A DNA stretch of 40,111 nucleotides from an uncultured Eubacteriales bacterium (lineage in GTDB: Bacteria; Bacillota; Clostridia; Oscillospirales; Oscillospiraceae), in the NCBI GenBank assembly GCA_900317425.1, contig ONGR01000002.1:1-40111 (forward strand). Direction: 5' to 3'. Shown here piece after piece: positions 40,094 to 40,111 of this stretch; within the stretch, counting starts at the first letter, position 1, and every line of letters starts with the position of its first letter. The position numbers were made by a program, and so were the translations under genes. Under the pieces are notes generated by a model, which saw nothing but the letters and a program-made list of their open reading frames with translations, did no database searches and had not been told where the DNA came from.

Positions 40094-40111
40094 TCTATTT
40101 TGACGCGGCGG
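40090..40111 (+). CDS. Start of a probable aminotransferase class V / cysteine desulfurase-like gene (partial)
   Basis: A GTG at 40090 overlaps the DUF3343 stop and opens a frame reading MIYFDAA, cut by the window edge. MIYFDxAAT is the usual start of cysteine desulfurase-like proteins, and such a gene commonly follows DUF3343. Only seven codons are visible, so this is a suggestion. Confidence 0.45.

Overview
The window looks like the chromosome of a high-GC, endospore-forming anaerobe of the class Clostridia, most likely the Oscillospiraceae/Ruminococcaceae (Flavonifractor/Oscillibacter-like) group. The reasons are: a sporulation sigma factor SigG and the sporulation proteins YmxH and GerW; a clostridial IspH-S1 fusion; RNase M5, ScpA/ScpB and CarD; strong Shine-Dalgarno sites throughout; and TTGACA/TATAAT promoters standing out as AT-rich islands. 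The genus is inferred, not proven. I see no mobile element, CRISPR array, tRNA or phage gene. Coding density is very high and no gene-free stretch exceeds 300 bases.

Layout. 1-150: the 3' part of a 5S rRNA and its terminator. 217-657: a GNAT acetyltransferase. 722-5051 (minus): a four-gene operon, TIGR03279-type radical SAM protein, der, plsY and an EamA transporter. 5205-5954 (minus): yceD-rpmF behind a perfect consensus promoter. 6089-7045: an RluA-family pseudouridine synthase. 7266-11237: a polyamine ABC transporter, potA-potB-potCD, with the permease and binding protein fused. 11374-15268: comEC-holA-rnmV. 15347-17077: glnS. 17256-17804: an unknown membrane-anchored protein. 17880-19761 (minus): an iron-sulfur aldo/keto reductase and sigG. 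20007-23920: a cobalamin nucleotide-loop operon (cobT, cobU, cobS, a short CobU paralogue, a CobC-like phosphatase fused to a Cys-rich domain, and a small unknown). 24029-24313: ymxH. 24506-26249: rpsB and tsf. 26306-27472 (minus): a small membrane protein and a DUF4349 lipoprotein. 27701-37824: twelve genes with gaps of 41 nt or less (M50 protease, scpA, scpB, DUF2953, gerW, dacF-like, rluB, RpiR regulator, flavoprotein, cmk, plsC, ispH-rpsA). 38017-39742: carD-ispD-ispF. 39842-40111: DUF3343 and the first codons of a probable cysteine-desulfurase-like gene.

How the genes fit together. Translation and RNA processing dominate (L32, S1, S2, EF-Ts, GlnRS, Der, three RNA-modifying or processing enzymes). 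The MEP isoprenoid enzymes IspH, IspD and IspF lie within 4 kb, around the rpsA part and carD. PlsY and PlsC provide the two acylation steps of phosphatidate synthesis. The cobalamin operon holds only the lower-ligand steps, which fits salvage of cobinamide or a corrin pathway encoded elsewhere.

Most ordinary genes here are textbook housekeeping. The best candidates for something less described are: (i) two in-frame fusion ORFs that each carry a strong internal ribosome binding site (CobC/Cys-rich and IspH/S1), the second also with a good internal promoter; (ii) the PotC-PotD fusion with a predicted extra tethering helix; (iii) two dissimilar CobU-like proteins flanking cobS, the shorter with a degenerate P-loop; (iv) a terminator-ended cobT leader without a recognisable B12 riboswitch; and (v) a cluster of TTG/GTG starts in the 27.7-33.4 kb operon. 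All promoter, terminator and start calls were made by eye from the sequence.
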